Shown here piece by piece: positions 63,983 through 64,000 of a stretch of 64,000 nucleotides of DNA. The DNA is taken from assembly GCA_951799405.1 (NCBI GenBank), contig OX637338.1, forward strand, positions 5,580,001-5,644,000. Direction: 5' to 3'. Source of the stretch: Agapetus fuscipes (Eukaryota > Arthropoda > Insecta > Trichoptera > Glossosomatidae). Every line of letters starts with the position of its first letter. Position 1 is the stretch's first letter. A program made the position numbers and the translations under genes. The notes under the pieces were generated by a model. That model made no database searches and was not told the DNA's origin. It saw only the letters and a program-made list of their open reading frames with translations.

Positions 63983-64000
63983 AAAGCGTTACCTCGAGCC

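Overview
ORGANISM AND OVERALL NATURE. This is eukaryotic, AT-rich, gene-poor DNA. Several RNA- and DNA-level transposon classes are layered on each other, with poly(A) tails, tRNA-derived SINEs and many short inverted-repeat elements. The mix of jockey/CR1-like, L2-like and RTE-like LINEs, tRNA-SINEs and frequent GTAGGTAGGTA/TACCTACCTA runs suggests an insect, most likely a moth or butterfly; that is inference, since no host marker gene is visible. I find no host protein-coding gene and no genuine tRNA or rRNA gene. Every long open frame is a reverse transcriptase (RT) of a LINE. || LAYOUT. 1-2365: a minus-strand LINE runs off the left edge; its 5' segment is inverted (1891-2149) and abuts a SINE-A copy. 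3212-8705: a three-level nest. A SINE-A copy is split by LINE X (3431-8633), which is itself split by LINE Y (5110-7545, six-base target duplication AATACT). The nest makes one chimeric 1196-codon frame with two RT domains. 8880-10590: RTE-like LINE with an open RT frame. 10780-13240: DNA-transposon remnants, SINE-B, and a PIF/Harbinger-type element with TTA duplications. 13.7-20.2 kb: dispersed SINE-C copies, a SINE-B split by a SINE-C, a full SINE-A. 20.4-22.5 kb: a hAT-type element, a solo LTR, a 704-bp near-perfect palindrome and a SINE-C in tight series. 24-29.3 kb: SINE-C copies, MITEs, a Tc1/mariner-type element carrying a SINE-C, and foldback element 1. 30.0-31.9 kb: tail of one L2-like LINE followed by a second with an open 517-codon RT frame. 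34.5-38.2 kb: RTE remnant and SINE-A copies. 39.3-44.2 kb: a tandem duplication of about 2.7 kb with a diverged inverted third fragment. 44.9-54 kb: SINE-B and SINE-C copies and foldback element 2. 54-64 kb: foldback element 3, more SINEs, an inverted L2-like fragment, and an RTE 3' end at the right edge. || HOW THE PARTS RELATE. The autonomous-type elements (L2-like, RTE-like, jockey/CR1-like) supply RT. SINE-B ends in the same tail as the L2-like LINE, a classic SINE/LINE partnership. SINE-C is the most abundant family (about 29 copies or fragments in at least three subfamilies) and its LINE partner is not in the window. The least expected items are: the foldback family whose arms are built from about 15-bp degenerate monomers and flanked by 9-bp duplications; the long palindrome and its shorter relative at 58.4 kb; the two LINE breakpoints at the same place in SINE-A; and a hairpin whose stem appears to covary between repeat copies. 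Family letters (SINE-A/B/C, MITE-E/F, foldback, G repeat) are working names used only here.
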